DNA of 64,000 nt from Saccharomycopsis fibuligera x Saccharomycopsis cf. fibuligera (lineage: Eukaryota > Ascomycota > Saccharomycetes > Ascoideales > Saccharomycopsidaceae), in assembly GCA_001936135.1 (NCBI GenBank), contig CP012813.1, positions 186,001 to 250,000 on the forward strand, given 5' to 3'. A program made the position numbers and the translations under genes. Of the stretch, positions 52,928 through 61,979 are shown one piece after another. The notes under the pieces were generated by a model that had not been told where the DNA came from, did no database searches, and was given only the letters and a program-made list of their open reading frames with translations. Every line of letters starts with the position of its first letter. Within the stretch, counting starts at the first letter, position 1.

Positions 52928-55510
52928 TCATACCTCGTCGTCATTATCATCAAGTTCAACTCTTCTCTTCCCATTAAGCTGAGCAGCTTTAGCATAATCG
53001 GTAACATTCTTCTGTTTCTTCATCTTTTGTGTCATTTTAGCAATTTCTTCTTCTGCAGTCTCGGCATCTTTCTCAGCATATTCAATGTTCAATCTACGTC
53101 CCAACAAATGCACACCTCTCAAAGAATCAATAGCATTTTCGGCTTCTTTAACCAAGTTGAATTCCACAAATGCAAAACCACGAGCAGACTTGTTGAACTT
53201 TTTTGGAACTCTTACTGACTTCAAATGACCAAAAGGATTGAACAATTCAAAAACATCTTTTCTTGTAGCTTCAAATGGTAAATTCTTGACAATAATCTTA
53301 GTAGATTTTTTGCCTGATTTTCCTGCTTCTGGCTTACCAGTGGAACTGCCAGTCGCAGTTGCTTTACGATGCGACAACTTCAATTGCACTTTGTGTCCAT
53401 CAATAACCTTACCATCATTTTTCTTGATACAAGCCAGGGCCTGCTCCTTAGTTCTAAACTCAACAAAACCAAATCCCATGCTGAGAGTCTTCCCTGGGTT
53501 TTTAGCATCAGGTTTCTGCTGCACTTTGGCAACAATAAACCCGTCCATTGGCTTGAAAATATCTGTCAAATCTTGAGAAGTAGTCTTGAAGTTGAGATTT
53601 TTGACAAACACTGACGCCGTAACACCTTTGAATTCCACGACATCATCATCCTCACCCACTTTCTCATCGTCTTTGTTAGTGTCCAATAAATCATCCACTG
53701 ACATCTTTGCGTCTTTGACAACTTCTTCCTTCTTTTCTGTTGGCGTCGCCGTAAGCTGTTCTTCTTCATTAGGAGCACTCGTAAACAAATCCTTAGGCCC
53801 TTTTTCCAAATACAATATATTCTTCTTGAATCTTCTATAAGCAAGTTTTGTGAATGCCGCTCTTCCTGCAGTAACATCTTTAAACTCAATAATTGCAATA
53901 GCCCCTGTTGGAGGGAAAAGCACTCTACTTAATTGGCCATACTGAGAAAACAACTCAGAGATCTCACTCATTGTCGTATTATAAGGGAAATTCTTCACTA
54001 AAATTACCCTGTCATCTTTTTCTTTCTTATTGAAGGAAGTCAAATCAATGTTTTTACTCTCGAAATACTTTCTCACGTCTCCGATAACATGTGCTTCTGC
54101 CAATGCTTGCTTCACACCACTGCTGGAGGACTCTGGATCCACCAAATCTCTCTTATTCACCCCAATCTTATCAGCCACAGCTTCCAACACTGCGTTCTCG
54201 TTTAAGAATAAAGAGTTCCAACTAAATGTAGCTTTGCTTGCTTCGAACTTTTTCTTCAACTCACGTTGCTTTTTCAATGGCAAATTCTTTAAATCGAATT
54301 CGTCTAATTTGTGTGATTTCTTTTCTTGCCCTGGTAAAATGTGTAGCAATCTACCTTGGAAAATCTGCTTGTCCAAACTTCTGTAGGCCTCAACAGCATC
54401 CTGTGGGTCTTTAAACTGGGCATAAACAAAACCTTTTGATTTATGAGTTCTTGTGTCAATAGCAATATGAACTTCTTCCATTTCACCAAACGGCTGCAAA
54501 AGTTTCTTAAAGTCATCTTCAGAAGAGTCATAATGAATGTTTCTTATAAATAATCTCCCGGTTTGCAAAATTTGCTGTTCTGTCTTTTCTTCCTGAGTTA
54601 ATGATGGCTCAGCTGGTTCTCTAAGTTCTTGTCTTTCTGGATGTACGTTTTCTGGCTTTTTATCAGTGTGTTCGTTGGCATAACCCTGACTATCTTTAAT
54701 CATTCTTCTTCTCTGCTGCATCCAATCCAAATCAGATATATTAGGATCAGTGTTTTTCTCTTCAGGGACAGCTTCTCCAGTGTCCACGCTTTCTTCCTCA
54801 ATTTCTTTACTTTGGTTATCACCACGCTCCTGGTTAGCAGTGTCGTTATCTTTTGAGAAATCACTCAACTTCATCATTGGTTCTTCAGCACCATCATCAT
54901 TATTGGCCGACTGTTGCTGTTGATTTTTCGAACCAAAATCTTCGTACTCATCATCGCTTGCTTGATCAACGGTAATTTTTTCTTCTTCAATGCCTACTGG
55001 CTCGGCAACAGTGTGTCTATTTGAATCGCCCAAAATTCCATCATCCCACGATCTGACCTTAGAACTATGCTTGGTGGCTTCCAAAAATTCCTTCAACTTT
55101 GGATTATTAGCAATTTGTTTGTCAATGTCTTCAGTAACGTTAAGCTTTCTCTTTTTGTTTTTCTGAAACTCCTCTTCTCTTTGCTTCAAACGTTCTTCTT
55201 GATCTCTTAACCGTTGCTGCTTCTCTCTTATCTTTTCTTTGACAGGTTTTGGCACTGTAGGGTCAGCAAAACTCTTAGCTAGTTGAACGCTTATTCTTGC
55301 AGTATGAATGAAACTTCCATTGAAATACTTGACTGCATTCTCAGCATCATTCTGGTTCTTGAAACCCAAAAATGCAAATTTTCTGGACTCCCCATTTCTA
55401 GATTTCATAAGCTTAACATCAGTGATATCGGGATACTTTTTGCCAAAGTGATCCCTCAAATTGTCCTCAGTGAAATACTTTGGCAAGTTCTTGACAATCA
55501 ATCTGGACAT
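52928..55510 (-). CDS. MRD1: Multiple-RRM pre-rRNA processing factor Mrd1
   Basis: Intronless, 860 aa. Mrd1 binds pre-18S rRNA and is needed for early cleavages in the small-subunit processome in the nucleolus. Five RRMs are readable: RRM1 (about 1-80, S-R-L-I-V-K-N-L-P-K-Y), RRM2 (about 318-395, G-R-L-F-I-R-N-I-H-Y), RRM3 (about 504-575, R-V-I-L-V-K-N-F-P-Y), RRM4 (about 640-720, A-S-V-F-V-K-N-L-N-F) and RRM5 (about 740-815, T-K-I-I-V-K-N-L-P-F). A Glu/Lys-rich coiled-coil and acidic linker lies between RRM1 and RRM2. This domain order and length match Mrd1 (S. cerevisiae 887). PAC and RRPE elements sit just upstream, as expected for a ribosome-biogenesis gene. Confidence 0.96.
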   Translation of the reverse strand: MSRLIVKNLPKYFTEDNLRDHFGKKYPDITDVKLMKSRNGESRKFAFLGFKNQNDAENAVKYFNGSFIHTARISVQLAKSFADPTVPKPVKEKIREKQQRLRDQEERLKQREEEFQKNKKRKLNVTEDIDKQIANNPKLKEFLEATKHSSKVRSWDDGILGDSNRHTVAEPVGIEEEKITVDQASDDEYEDFGSKNQQQQSANNDDGAEEPMMKLSDFSKDNDTANQERGDNQSKEIEEESVDTGEAVPEEKNTDPNISDLDWMQQRRRMIKDSQGYANEHTDKKPENVHPERQELREPAEPSLTQEEKTEQQILQTGRLFIRNIHYDSSEDDFKKLLQPFGEMEEVHIAIDTRTHKSKGFVYAQFKDPQDAVEAYRSLDKQIFQGRLLHILPGQEKKSHKLDEFDLKNLPLKKQRELKKKFEASKATFSWNSLFLNENAVLEAVADKIGVNKRDLVDPESSSSGVKQALAEAHVIGDVRKYFESKNIDLTSFNKKEKDDRVILVKNFPYNTTMSEISELFSQYGQLSRVLFPPTGAIAIIEFKDVTAGRAAFTKLAYRRFKKNILYLEKGPKDLFTSAPNEEEQLTATPTEKKEEVVKDAKMSVDDLLDTNKDDEKVGEDDDVVEFKGVTASVFVKNLNFKTTSQDLTDIFKPMDGFIVAKVQQKPDAKNPGKTLSMGFGFVEFRTKEQALACIKKNDGKVIDGHKVQLKLSHRKATATGSSTGKPEAGKSGKKSTKIIVKNLPFEATRKDVFELFNPFGHLKSVRVPKKFNKSARGFAFVEFNLVKEAENAIDSLRGVHLLGRRLNIEYAEKDAETAEEEIAKMTQKMKKQKNVTDYAKAAQLNGKRRVELDDNDDEV

Positions 55511-55599
55511 ATTGTTGAAGTTGAACTTGGTTTGCTATACTTTAGTGAAGGTGATCTATCTAAAAAATATGCAATCTTCAAGCAGAGACGAAATAGGCA

Positions 55600-55607
55600 G
55601 ATGAGCT
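55600..55607. promoter_or_regulatory. PAC element upstream of MRD1
   Basis: GATGAGCT, the core of the PAC motif, 89 bp from the MRD1 ATG. PAC is bound by Dot6/Tod6-type repressors and marks ribosome-biogenesis genes in yeasts. Confidence 0.65.
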
Positions 55608-55632
55608 CTACAAAAAAAAAAAAAAAAAAAAA

Positions 55633-55642
55633 AAAAATTTTT
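55633..55642. promoter_or_regulatory. RRPE-like element upstream of MRD1
   Basis: AAAAATTTTT at the junction of a 26-A run and a T-rich run, 25 bp beyond the PAC core. It matches the rRNA-processing element, although the surrounding homopolymers weaken the specificity. Confidence 0.5.
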
Positions 55643-55887
55643 ATTTTTTTCTTTTTTCTTTTCTTCTTTTCCTCTTTACACTTGCAGGAAACCATCATCT
55701 CGCAGCATTATGCGTTGTCATGCATGATTATCAATCTCCCAAATCTCTTTTCATTTACGCAAATTGTCTTTATATATTTATAACCTGTGGAATTCCAATT
55801 CTCAACTATTTGTCAGTTGTCAAAGAAACTACAGGTTCTTGGTACACCACAACTGATGAATAGAATAGAAGAAATCATATCGGTTCA

Positions 55888-56261
55888 TCAAAAGATTAGA
55901 GTAAATATATCCTGAATTGATAAAATATCTGCATATTTTCGATTTAAATCTTCTACTTTGCCTGCTAGAAAATTGACCGTGTCTTCGCTGACCTAATATG
56001 GCTCCATCGCTGAATTGCAAACCACTTTTTCCTTTTCTTCGCCATTATGTTTGAAATGTAAGCTTTTTCAAGACATCTGGAAAGTTGTGCCAGGAATTCG
56101 TTTACTATAGAGTTTACTTGCTCACCTGGTCCCAAACACCAACCCAAAGCTGAAATTTGACCAACGTCACTTCTAATTTCAGAGATTTGGTAAAAATGGA
56201 CAGAATCAAAATCACGGCAGATTGTTAGAGTTAAAGTCCCGTTTTCACAACGTGATGCCAA
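55888..56261 (-). pseudogene. Possible frameshifted coding relic, unrecognised
   Basis: Protein-like frames switch along this stretch. The upstream frame from about 56261 encodes text such as F-D-S-V-H-F-Y-Q-I-S-E-I-R and I-V-N-E-F-L-A-Q-L. Downstream, 55992-55888 in a different frame gives VSEDTVNFLAGKVEDLNRKY, then a helix-like end and a stop. No ATG or consistent splice pair joins them. The second part loosely resembles the C-terminal helix of a prefoldin-alpha-type protein, but this is only a pattern impression. It could be chance. Confidence 0.15.
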
Positions 56262-56839
56262 GTGTAATTATATGACAGTAGAGCTTAAGCCAGCAATTCG
56301 GCGGTGCTCATTTTAATGCACTAAAACAAGACTAGGCAAACTAGACCAATAGTTTAGTCTTCATCATTTTAAAGCAAACAAATGCGCCTTTATAATGTTG
56401 TCACCTTTGTTGGTTCCACAATCTGTGCAGTCTCACGACAACAATAATTATCAGCGTGAGTCACGATTGTGACTACCACCAACATGTTCAGTCAAGTATA
56501 AGTTTAAAGGTACCCAGGTAGCACCCTACCACTACCTGCTCAACAGCAACCCTGGTGCTGGTTAAAATCACCAGTTTGTAGCATACAAATATTAGATAAA
56601 TCACTATTACTGAGTATAATTAAATCTGAAGTAAACAATTTAGCCAAAAAGAGAAAACAAAATCGAACTAAATAAAACAAAAAAGAAAACGAAAAAAAAA
56701 AAAAAAAAAAAAAAAGGAAAACTAAGTGTTTTTATACATAGCAGGGGGCATCATCCGTTTTATAAAATGAGAACAAGAAGACAAAAGAAGGGGAAAAAAA
56801 AATAATCAAAGAAGGTGAATAGTAGAATGCACATTCTGA

Positions 56840-58492
56840 CTAACCCATACCGAATTGCTTCATCATTTTCTGTATCATTTGAGGATTTTGCTTCATCATG
56901 TTCTGTACTTCTGCAGGGTTAGGCATCCCTGGCATACCGCCACCAGCACCACCGCCCATCATCTTCATCATATCGCCCATACTTGGCATGCCACCAGCGC
57001 CACCAGCACCACCACCAAACATGTTCATCATGTTTTGCATCATGCCTGGATTTTGTTGCATTTGCTGCATTGCACGGTTCATGTTGGCTGGACTCAACAT
57101 GTTTGCAAGACCGCCTCTACCAGCACCAGCACCGCCGGCACCTGGCATTCCTGGGAACCCACCAGCACCAGCGCCGCCCTTTTGCATATCCATCATGCTC
57201 TTGGAGCCTTTGGCAATACGAGCCATTGTCTTTTGTTGGAGCAAGACCATTTCAACATCAGCAACACTTGTGCCGGAACCTCTTGCGACCCTAACGATTC
57301 TGGATGGTTGATCAATAAAGATTTCCCCATCACTGTCTAACTCTTTCTTAGTCATTGAGTCCATGATAAACACCATACGTTTCAAACGGTAACTGGCTTC
57401 GTCTTCACTGACACCTTGCATCATGTTGGACATGCCCGGAATCATGGAAGCAATCTTGGATAATGGGCCCATCTTGAGCATGTTGTTCATTTGAGTTTGG
57501 AAATCTCTGAGGGTGAACTTACCTTCCTGGAAATTTTTGATAGTATCCTTTTGATCCAAGTTGAGCGATTGCACATGCTCCATTAACCCTTGGATATCGC
57601 CAATTCCTAAAAGCTTGGAAATGAATGATTTTGGTGAGAAAGTCTCCAAATCTTGAATATGCTCACCGGTACCAATGAAAACAATTGGAGTATTAGTAGC
57701 AGCTACCGCACTAATTGCCCCACCACCTTTAGCATGACCATCCATCTTGGTCAAGATAATCGAACCAAAATCAGCAGCTTCTTTGAACGCTTTACTTTGA
57801 GGTTCCGCAGCTTGACCAATGGACCCATCCAAGACCATAATGGTTTGATTAGGTTGCACAGCTTGGCCAATCTGCACCATTTCATCAAACAAGTCTTGTT
57901 CTTGTCTATGACGGCCAGAAGTGTCGACAATAATAATTTCGAATTTCTCCTTCTTGAACTTGTCTACCCCCAACTTGGCTACCTTCACAGGATCCGTCTC
58001 TGTATACGAACCATAGAATGGAATACGAGCCTTAGTGGCATTTTGCTTCAATTGATCAAAAGCCCCAGCACGGAAGGTATCAGCACAAACAAGCCCAACT
58101 TTGAAGTTCCGTCTTTGGTAATAGTTGGCCAACTTGGTACAAGTAGTAGTCTTACCAGCCCCCTGCAACCCAACAAACATGATCACATTGCTTTGATGCT
58201 TTTTTGGCTTGTACGGTTCGGTTTTGCAGTCCACTAATCCAACAAGCTCATCAAAGACGGTTTTCTGAATCAATCTCTTTTTGTTGACCCCCGGCAAATT
58301 ATCCTTGCCTTGGATTTGAGAGCGAATCCGGTCTCTGAGTTTGGCCACTAAGCGGAAATTCACATCAGATTCAAGAAGAGCATTACAAATTTCTTTCAAC
58401 ATGAGATTGATGGCATCTTCGTTGACAACGTCGGATTTGGTGACGTCTGCAATGGCGCTATTGATACGGCGTCCAAGGTCTGCTAACACCAT
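56840..58492 (-). CDS. SRP54: Signal recognition particle subunit SRP54
   Basis: Intronless, 550 aa. SRP54 binds signal sequences as they leave the ribosome and the SRP receptor, hydrolysing GTP. N domain (1-about 95), then G domain with G108-L-Q-G-A-G-K-T-T116, D-T-S-G-R-H, T-K-M-D-G-H and G-T-G-E-H. The M domain (about 325-550) is methionine-rich, with [10 protein letters not shown] and the [11 protein letters not shown]-binding segment. The C-terminal 130 residues are expanded with Gly/Ala/Met/Asn repeats. No in-frame CTG codon was found over the whole gene, consistent with CUG reassignment and high expression. Confidence 0.97.
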   Translation of the reverse strand: MVLADLGRRINSAIADVTKSDVVNEDAINLMLKEICNALLESDVNFRLVAKLRDRIRSQIQGKDNLPGVNKKRLIQKTVFDELVGLVDCKTEPYKPKKHQSNVIMFVGLQGAGKTTTCTKLANYYQRRNFKVGLVCADTFRAGAFDQLKQNATKARIPFYGSYTETDPVKVAKLGVDKFKKEKFEIIIVDTSGRHRQEQDLFDEMVQIGQAVQPNQTIMVLDGSIGQAAEPQSKAFKEAADFGSIILTKMDGHAKGGGAISAVAATNTPIVFIGTGEHIQDLETFSPKSFISKLLGIGDIQGLMEHVQSLNLDQKDTIKNFQEGKFTLRDFQTQMNNMLKMGPLSKIASMIPGMSNMMQGVSEDEASYRLKRMVFIMDSMTKKELDSDGEIFIDQPSRIVRVARGSGTSVADVEMVLLQQKTMARIAKGSKSMMDMQKGGAGAGGFPGMPGAGGAGAGRGGLANMLSPANMNRAMQQMQQNPGMMQNMMNMFGGGAGGAGGMPSMGDMMKMMGGGAGGGMPGMPNPAEVQNMMKQNPQMIQKMMKQFGMG

Positions 58493-59267
58493 TATGACGT
58501 TTTTGTATTGATATTGATTTTGATTTTGGTGATGCTAAGAAGCGCTACTTGGTTTGTTTATTTTTTTCTTTTCCTGTCTGCTTTATTTTTTTTTTTTTTT
58601 TTTTTAGGCTAGGTTGAGTGCCACTGAGAATATCAATTATTGCAAGGATATATATATAACATATATGTCAGCGTACTTCCTCGGTCTCAGCACTGATCTC
58701 TCCATCCCATTCTGCTGGCGGTTGCCATCTAATCAAAAGAAAGAAAAGACAAAAAAAAAAAAGAAAAAGAAAACAGGCAGGAAGGAAATAGGGTTACCCG
58801 GATCTTAATGCTAAATAACTACGTATCGCACTACTACTACTGGGAAACTGACGCTCAATGCCAATAAGCAGTACTTCTAAATAGACTACGGTAAACTAAT
58901 ATACTGAATAAAAGAAATAAAATGCAATTTTGGGAAGCAAATGAAATCCAGCTACAGGTGCGTACGAAAGTTGTAGGAAGACACAACGACAGGCGGAAAC
59001 GAGTTTAGTACAGCCATTTATAAAAGCACATAAAATGTCAAAAGAAGTAGAATTTTAATGTTTCACAGAATAACCAGTAACAAATATATAAAAAAAAAAA
59101 AATGAAATAATAATGAAAAAGTGAATAAATTTTATCAGATAGCAAAACAAACATTAAACGTAAAAGACATTACCAACGTGAGAAAAATAAAAGTAAAAGT
59201 AGGATGAGAATGAGAAAGTAAGAATAAATAATGATATAATGTAACAACAGGAACAAAAAAGAACAAG

Positions 59268-59301
<34 letters not shown>

Positions 59302-59449
59302 GTGTGTATATGTAGTGAACAAAGTAAATTTATGATTAATTAATCAAACAATCAATTAACTAACTAATCATCCATTAAGATATAACCAATGCAACAACCT
59401 TCAAAAACAAAACAAAACATCCAGCAGAGCCAACAACGCAGCTCGCAGC
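58493..59449. other. Intergenic region
   Basis: 0.96 kb: SRP54 promoter (T-rich tract about 58585-58605) and CKB1 3' flank with a 30-A tract (59268-59297). No gene recognised. Confidence 0.6.
59268..59297. repeat. Poly(A) tract, 30 bp
   Basis: Uninterrupted A run about 150 bp beyond the CKB1 stop codon. Confidence 0.95.
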
Positions 59450-60433
59450 TCAATTATTGATGCTCATTATGCTATCTTCTTGACTTTTCATTGTTATGTC
59501 ATCATCGTCGCCGCCGGCGGCAGTTTTCTTTGATCCTAATGAGGATGATGCTTTACTACCTTTTTTTGCCGCGCTAGCAGCTCCTATTGCTCCAGCAACA
59601 GCGTTTGCAGCGGTCTCTTCATCATCGTCTTCGTCATCATCATCATCATCTTCTTCTTCTTCTTCATCGTCTTCTTCACCATCATCATCGCTTAGCTCCT
59701 CCACGCTAGGAACCGTGTATTCGCACTTATCAAATTCTTTAAGTTCTTCTTCAGTGCGCGGGAATTGCCTTAGCCATTTCATTCTTGGACCGCATCTGCT
59801 GTACTCGCTGATCTTGAAGCCGAAAATCTTGAGCGAGAAGCTTTCCTTCTGGTGCCTGAGCTGTGCTTGTCTTTGCACTTCTTCGAACGTGTTTATGAAT
59901 AATCCGGGAAATGTAGTGCCGAAATACGCGCCATCAATATTCAAGTATCTGGAACTAGTCGGGAAATAGATATCGCAGCAGCACGGACAGTATAGTCTAA
60001 CTGTTTCACCGCCAGGCTGGTCGTATCTTCCGATTGGCAACAAGAGCATCCCATCGCAGCTGACTCTTGAGCAAGCGCCAAAATGGCCGTTTTCGTATTT
60101 TTCCGCCATGGCGTTCAACCCCTCTTTGGTCAAAATGTATCTAGCGTGAATCAAGCCATAAAGCTCTTCGGCACTATGCTCGATCAATGTCAATTCAGAG
60201 GTGCTGATAGGGGAGTCAGGCTCGAAATCTAGTATCAAGTCGAGCGCTTCGCGATAGTGAGGCACCACGGCAGAAAGACCCGTCAAGTTGAAGTTATCCT
60301 CAATGAAATCCTGGGAGACCTCCACAAAGTAATCGTGGCCAAACAAGGTGCAGTAGTTGGAGATCCAGGAATCGTATTCTTCGGACGACACGTCGTCGAC
60401 GCCATTTTGCTGGTTGCCTTTCCACACAGACAT
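59450..60433 (-). CDS. CKB1: Casein kinase 2 regulatory subunit beta (Ckb1 type)
   Basis: Intronless, 327 aa. CK2-beta dimerises through a zinc finger and directs the catalytic subunits. The N-terminal helix bundle (W-I-S-N-Y-C-T-L-F-G-H-D-Y-F, about 23-36) is followed by L-Y-G-L-I-H-A-R-Y-I-L-T. The zinc site consists of C-S-R-V-S-C plus Y-C-P-C-C, with the usual L-L-P-I-G spacer, and then S-S-R-Y-L-N-I-D-G-A-Y-F-G-T-T-F-P-G. The G-P-R-M-K-W-L-R-Q-F-P block and C-E-Y-T-V-P end identify Ckb1 rather than Ckb2. It lacks the acidic insertion S. cerevisiae Ckb1 has between the helices. Instead it has an Asp/Glu run after the core (about 243-272) and an Ala/Ser/Lys tail, which is atypical. Confidence 0.93.
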   Translation of the reverse strand: MSVWKGNQQNGVDDVSSEEYDSWISNYCTLFGHDYFVEVSQDFIEDNFNLTGLSAVVPHYREALDLILDFEPDSPISTSELTLIEHSAEELYGLIHARYILTKEGLNAMAEKYENGHFGACSRVSCDGMLLLPIGRYDQPGGETVRLYCPCCCDIYFPTSSRYLNIDGAYFGTTFPGLFINTFEEVQRQAQLRHQKESFSLKIFGFKISEYSRCGPRMKWLRQFPRTEEELKEFDKCEYTVPSVEELSDDDGEEDDEEEEEDDDDDDEDDDEETAANAVAGAIGAASAAKKGSKASSSLGSKKTAAGGDDDDITMKSQEDSIMSINN

Positions 60434-61014
60434 GTTGAGGATTCGCTTTGCTGGATATTGTGTGTTTATATATGGGATGAGAAAGGAGAAAAAGGGGGGG
60501 GGGCTCTTGTTTTGAGGATATATAAAGGTAGCCTTTTTTTTATTTTATTTTAATTTAATTTGATTTATTTTATTTTATTTTTGCATGCGGTAGTGGGAAT
60601 TGAGCTGTTGTCGAGCAATAGCCAAACAGTAATGTATCTTATAATAGCACACTAGGGTGTGTAGTGTCACAAAATGGCAATGAGAACCAGTGGCCACCGT
60701 ATTCTTGAATGTGATATGTATTAGTCTGTTGTGTTTGACTTTGTTTTCTGCTGAGATTTGAGATTAGCGGCAAATTTTTATTTTTTTTATTTTTTTTTTA
60801 TTTTTTTTTTTATTTTTCTTTTTTCCTGACGGAGGGTGGCCGCTTGTAGTGCTACCCGCCCCAGGACCGCCGCGCACTGAGTGAGGGAGGGCGGCGATAC
60901 TCGTTACGTGCTAGCTACATGGAGAAGAGAAGAGAAGTGAAGAGAAGAGAAGCTTGAGATACAAACGACGTGCAAAAGTCACAGCAAGAACAATTAGAAC
61001 CTCCACACTCCACC
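60434..61014. other. Divergent promoter region, CKB1 / GET1
   Basis: 581 bp including T-rich A(T)n arrays (about 60777-60818) and a GC-rich patch (about 60828-60900). No gene seen. Confidence 0.6.
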
Positions 61015-61686
61015 ATGGAAGCATTGCTCATCATAACGTTTGTCATCTTGGTGGTGAAGTATGTCGTCAAGCTGCTCGGCAAGGACAAGTTGTCCCAGCA
61101 TTTGTACAATGTTTATCTCTACCTCAGTGCCAACAAGGACTACAAGCAGCTCCATCAGCTCAAGGTCGAGTTACGGGCCATCCACAAAGAAAGACTCTCA
61201 ATCTCTGCCCAGGACCAGTACGCCAAGTGGACGAAGTTGAATCGCAAGTACGACAAGTTGAAAGCCGAGGTGGACCAGTTGGAGAAGAACACCCTTTCCA
61301 AGCAAGCTGCATACTTGGCCAAAATTGGCTACTTGGTGACGTTTCTCACCACTGCTCCGCTATGGTACTACAGAGTGATGTACAGAAAGCAGACGCTTTT
61401 GTACTTGCCCAAGGGGATGCTTCCGGCGCCGGTGGAGTACTGGCTTGCGTTCCCGTCTGTGTCCAGAGGGGCTGTTGGGCTAGGAGGCTGGATCTATGTG
61501 GTGAATAGGTTGATTGACACGGCGGAGTTTTTGATTGTTGCATTATTTTTTAGTGAAAAGGTGGCCAGTCCTGCTGCTGGTACTGCTGCTGGTGCTGCTG
61601 GTGCTGCTGGTGCTGCTGCTGGTGCTGCTGGTGCTGCTGCTAAGCCAGGAAGCGTGAAGGTGGAGGAGCACTCAGAGAAGCAATGA
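61015..61686 (+). CDS. GET1: Tail-anchored protein insertase subunit Get1 (WRB type)
   Basis: Intronless, 223 aa from ATG 61015, chosen because it has a CACC leader and puts the first membrane helix at the very N-terminus as in the family. Get1 with Get2 forms the ER receptor for Get3 carrying tail-anchored proteins. Helix 1 is at 3-20; a cytosolic coiled-coil (about 38-98) with L-R-A-I-H-K-E-R-L-S-I-S-A-Q-D-Q-Y-A-K-W-T-K-L-N-R-K is the Get3-binding hallmark. Two more helices follow (about 100-118 and 160-184). An Ala/Gly repeat (about 188-207, GCT/GGT codons) precedes a charged end. One CTG codon (61072-61074) sits at the end of helix 1. Confidence 0.93.
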   Translation: MEALLIITFVILVVKYVVKLLGKDKLSQHLYNVYLYLSANKDYKQLHQLKVELRAIHKERLSISAQDQYAKWTKLNRKYDKLKAEVDQLEKNTLSKQAAYLAKIGYLVTFLTTAPLWYYRVMYRKQTLLYLPKGMLPAPVEYWLAFPSVSRGAVGLGGWIYVVNRLIDTAEFLIVALFFSEKVASPAAGTAAGAAGAAGAAAGAAGAAAKPGSVKVEEHSEKQ

Positions 61687-61979
61687 TTTGCTTGCTTTTA
61701 TATTTTTGTATCTTTGTTTTCTATACACTCTTTCAAATTTTAATGTGCATCCTGAATTGACCAACTACTGCTTGATTGATGCAGTAAGTGTAAGTAGCTA
61801 GCGAGCCGTCGCCCGATGTGCCAATCATCTTCAAACGCCAGGGGGGGTACTGGATGGATGGCATCCCGTAGATATAAAGGATGGCGGTGCGCTACAACAT
61901 GAAGACTAAAAGTAAAGTAAAATAGTTTACTACTAAACTATATATATATATATATATAAAAGTCGAAAACAACAACAAA
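61687..61979. other. Convergent 3' spacer, GET1 / CoA-transferase
   Basis: 293 bp with a TA dinucleotide run (61939-61958). No gene seen. Confidence 0.6.
61939..61958. repeat. TA dinucleotide repeat
   Basis: About ten TA units 22 bp beyond the CoA-transferase stop codon. Confidence 0.9.

Larger units (their letters stand above)
55511..56839. other. 1.3-kb intergenic region, MRD1 promoter
   Basis: It contains PAC (55600-55607) and RRPE (55633-55642) elements, a 26-A tract and a possible frameshifted coding relic on the minus strand (55888-56261). An A-rich tract (about 56693-56715) comes before the SRP54 3' end. Confidence 0.55.

Noticed and set aside
60970-61014. Longer GET1 N-terminus starting at a GTG
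   Set aside because: Not an ATG; the ATG at 61015 has a good context and fits the family N-terminus.
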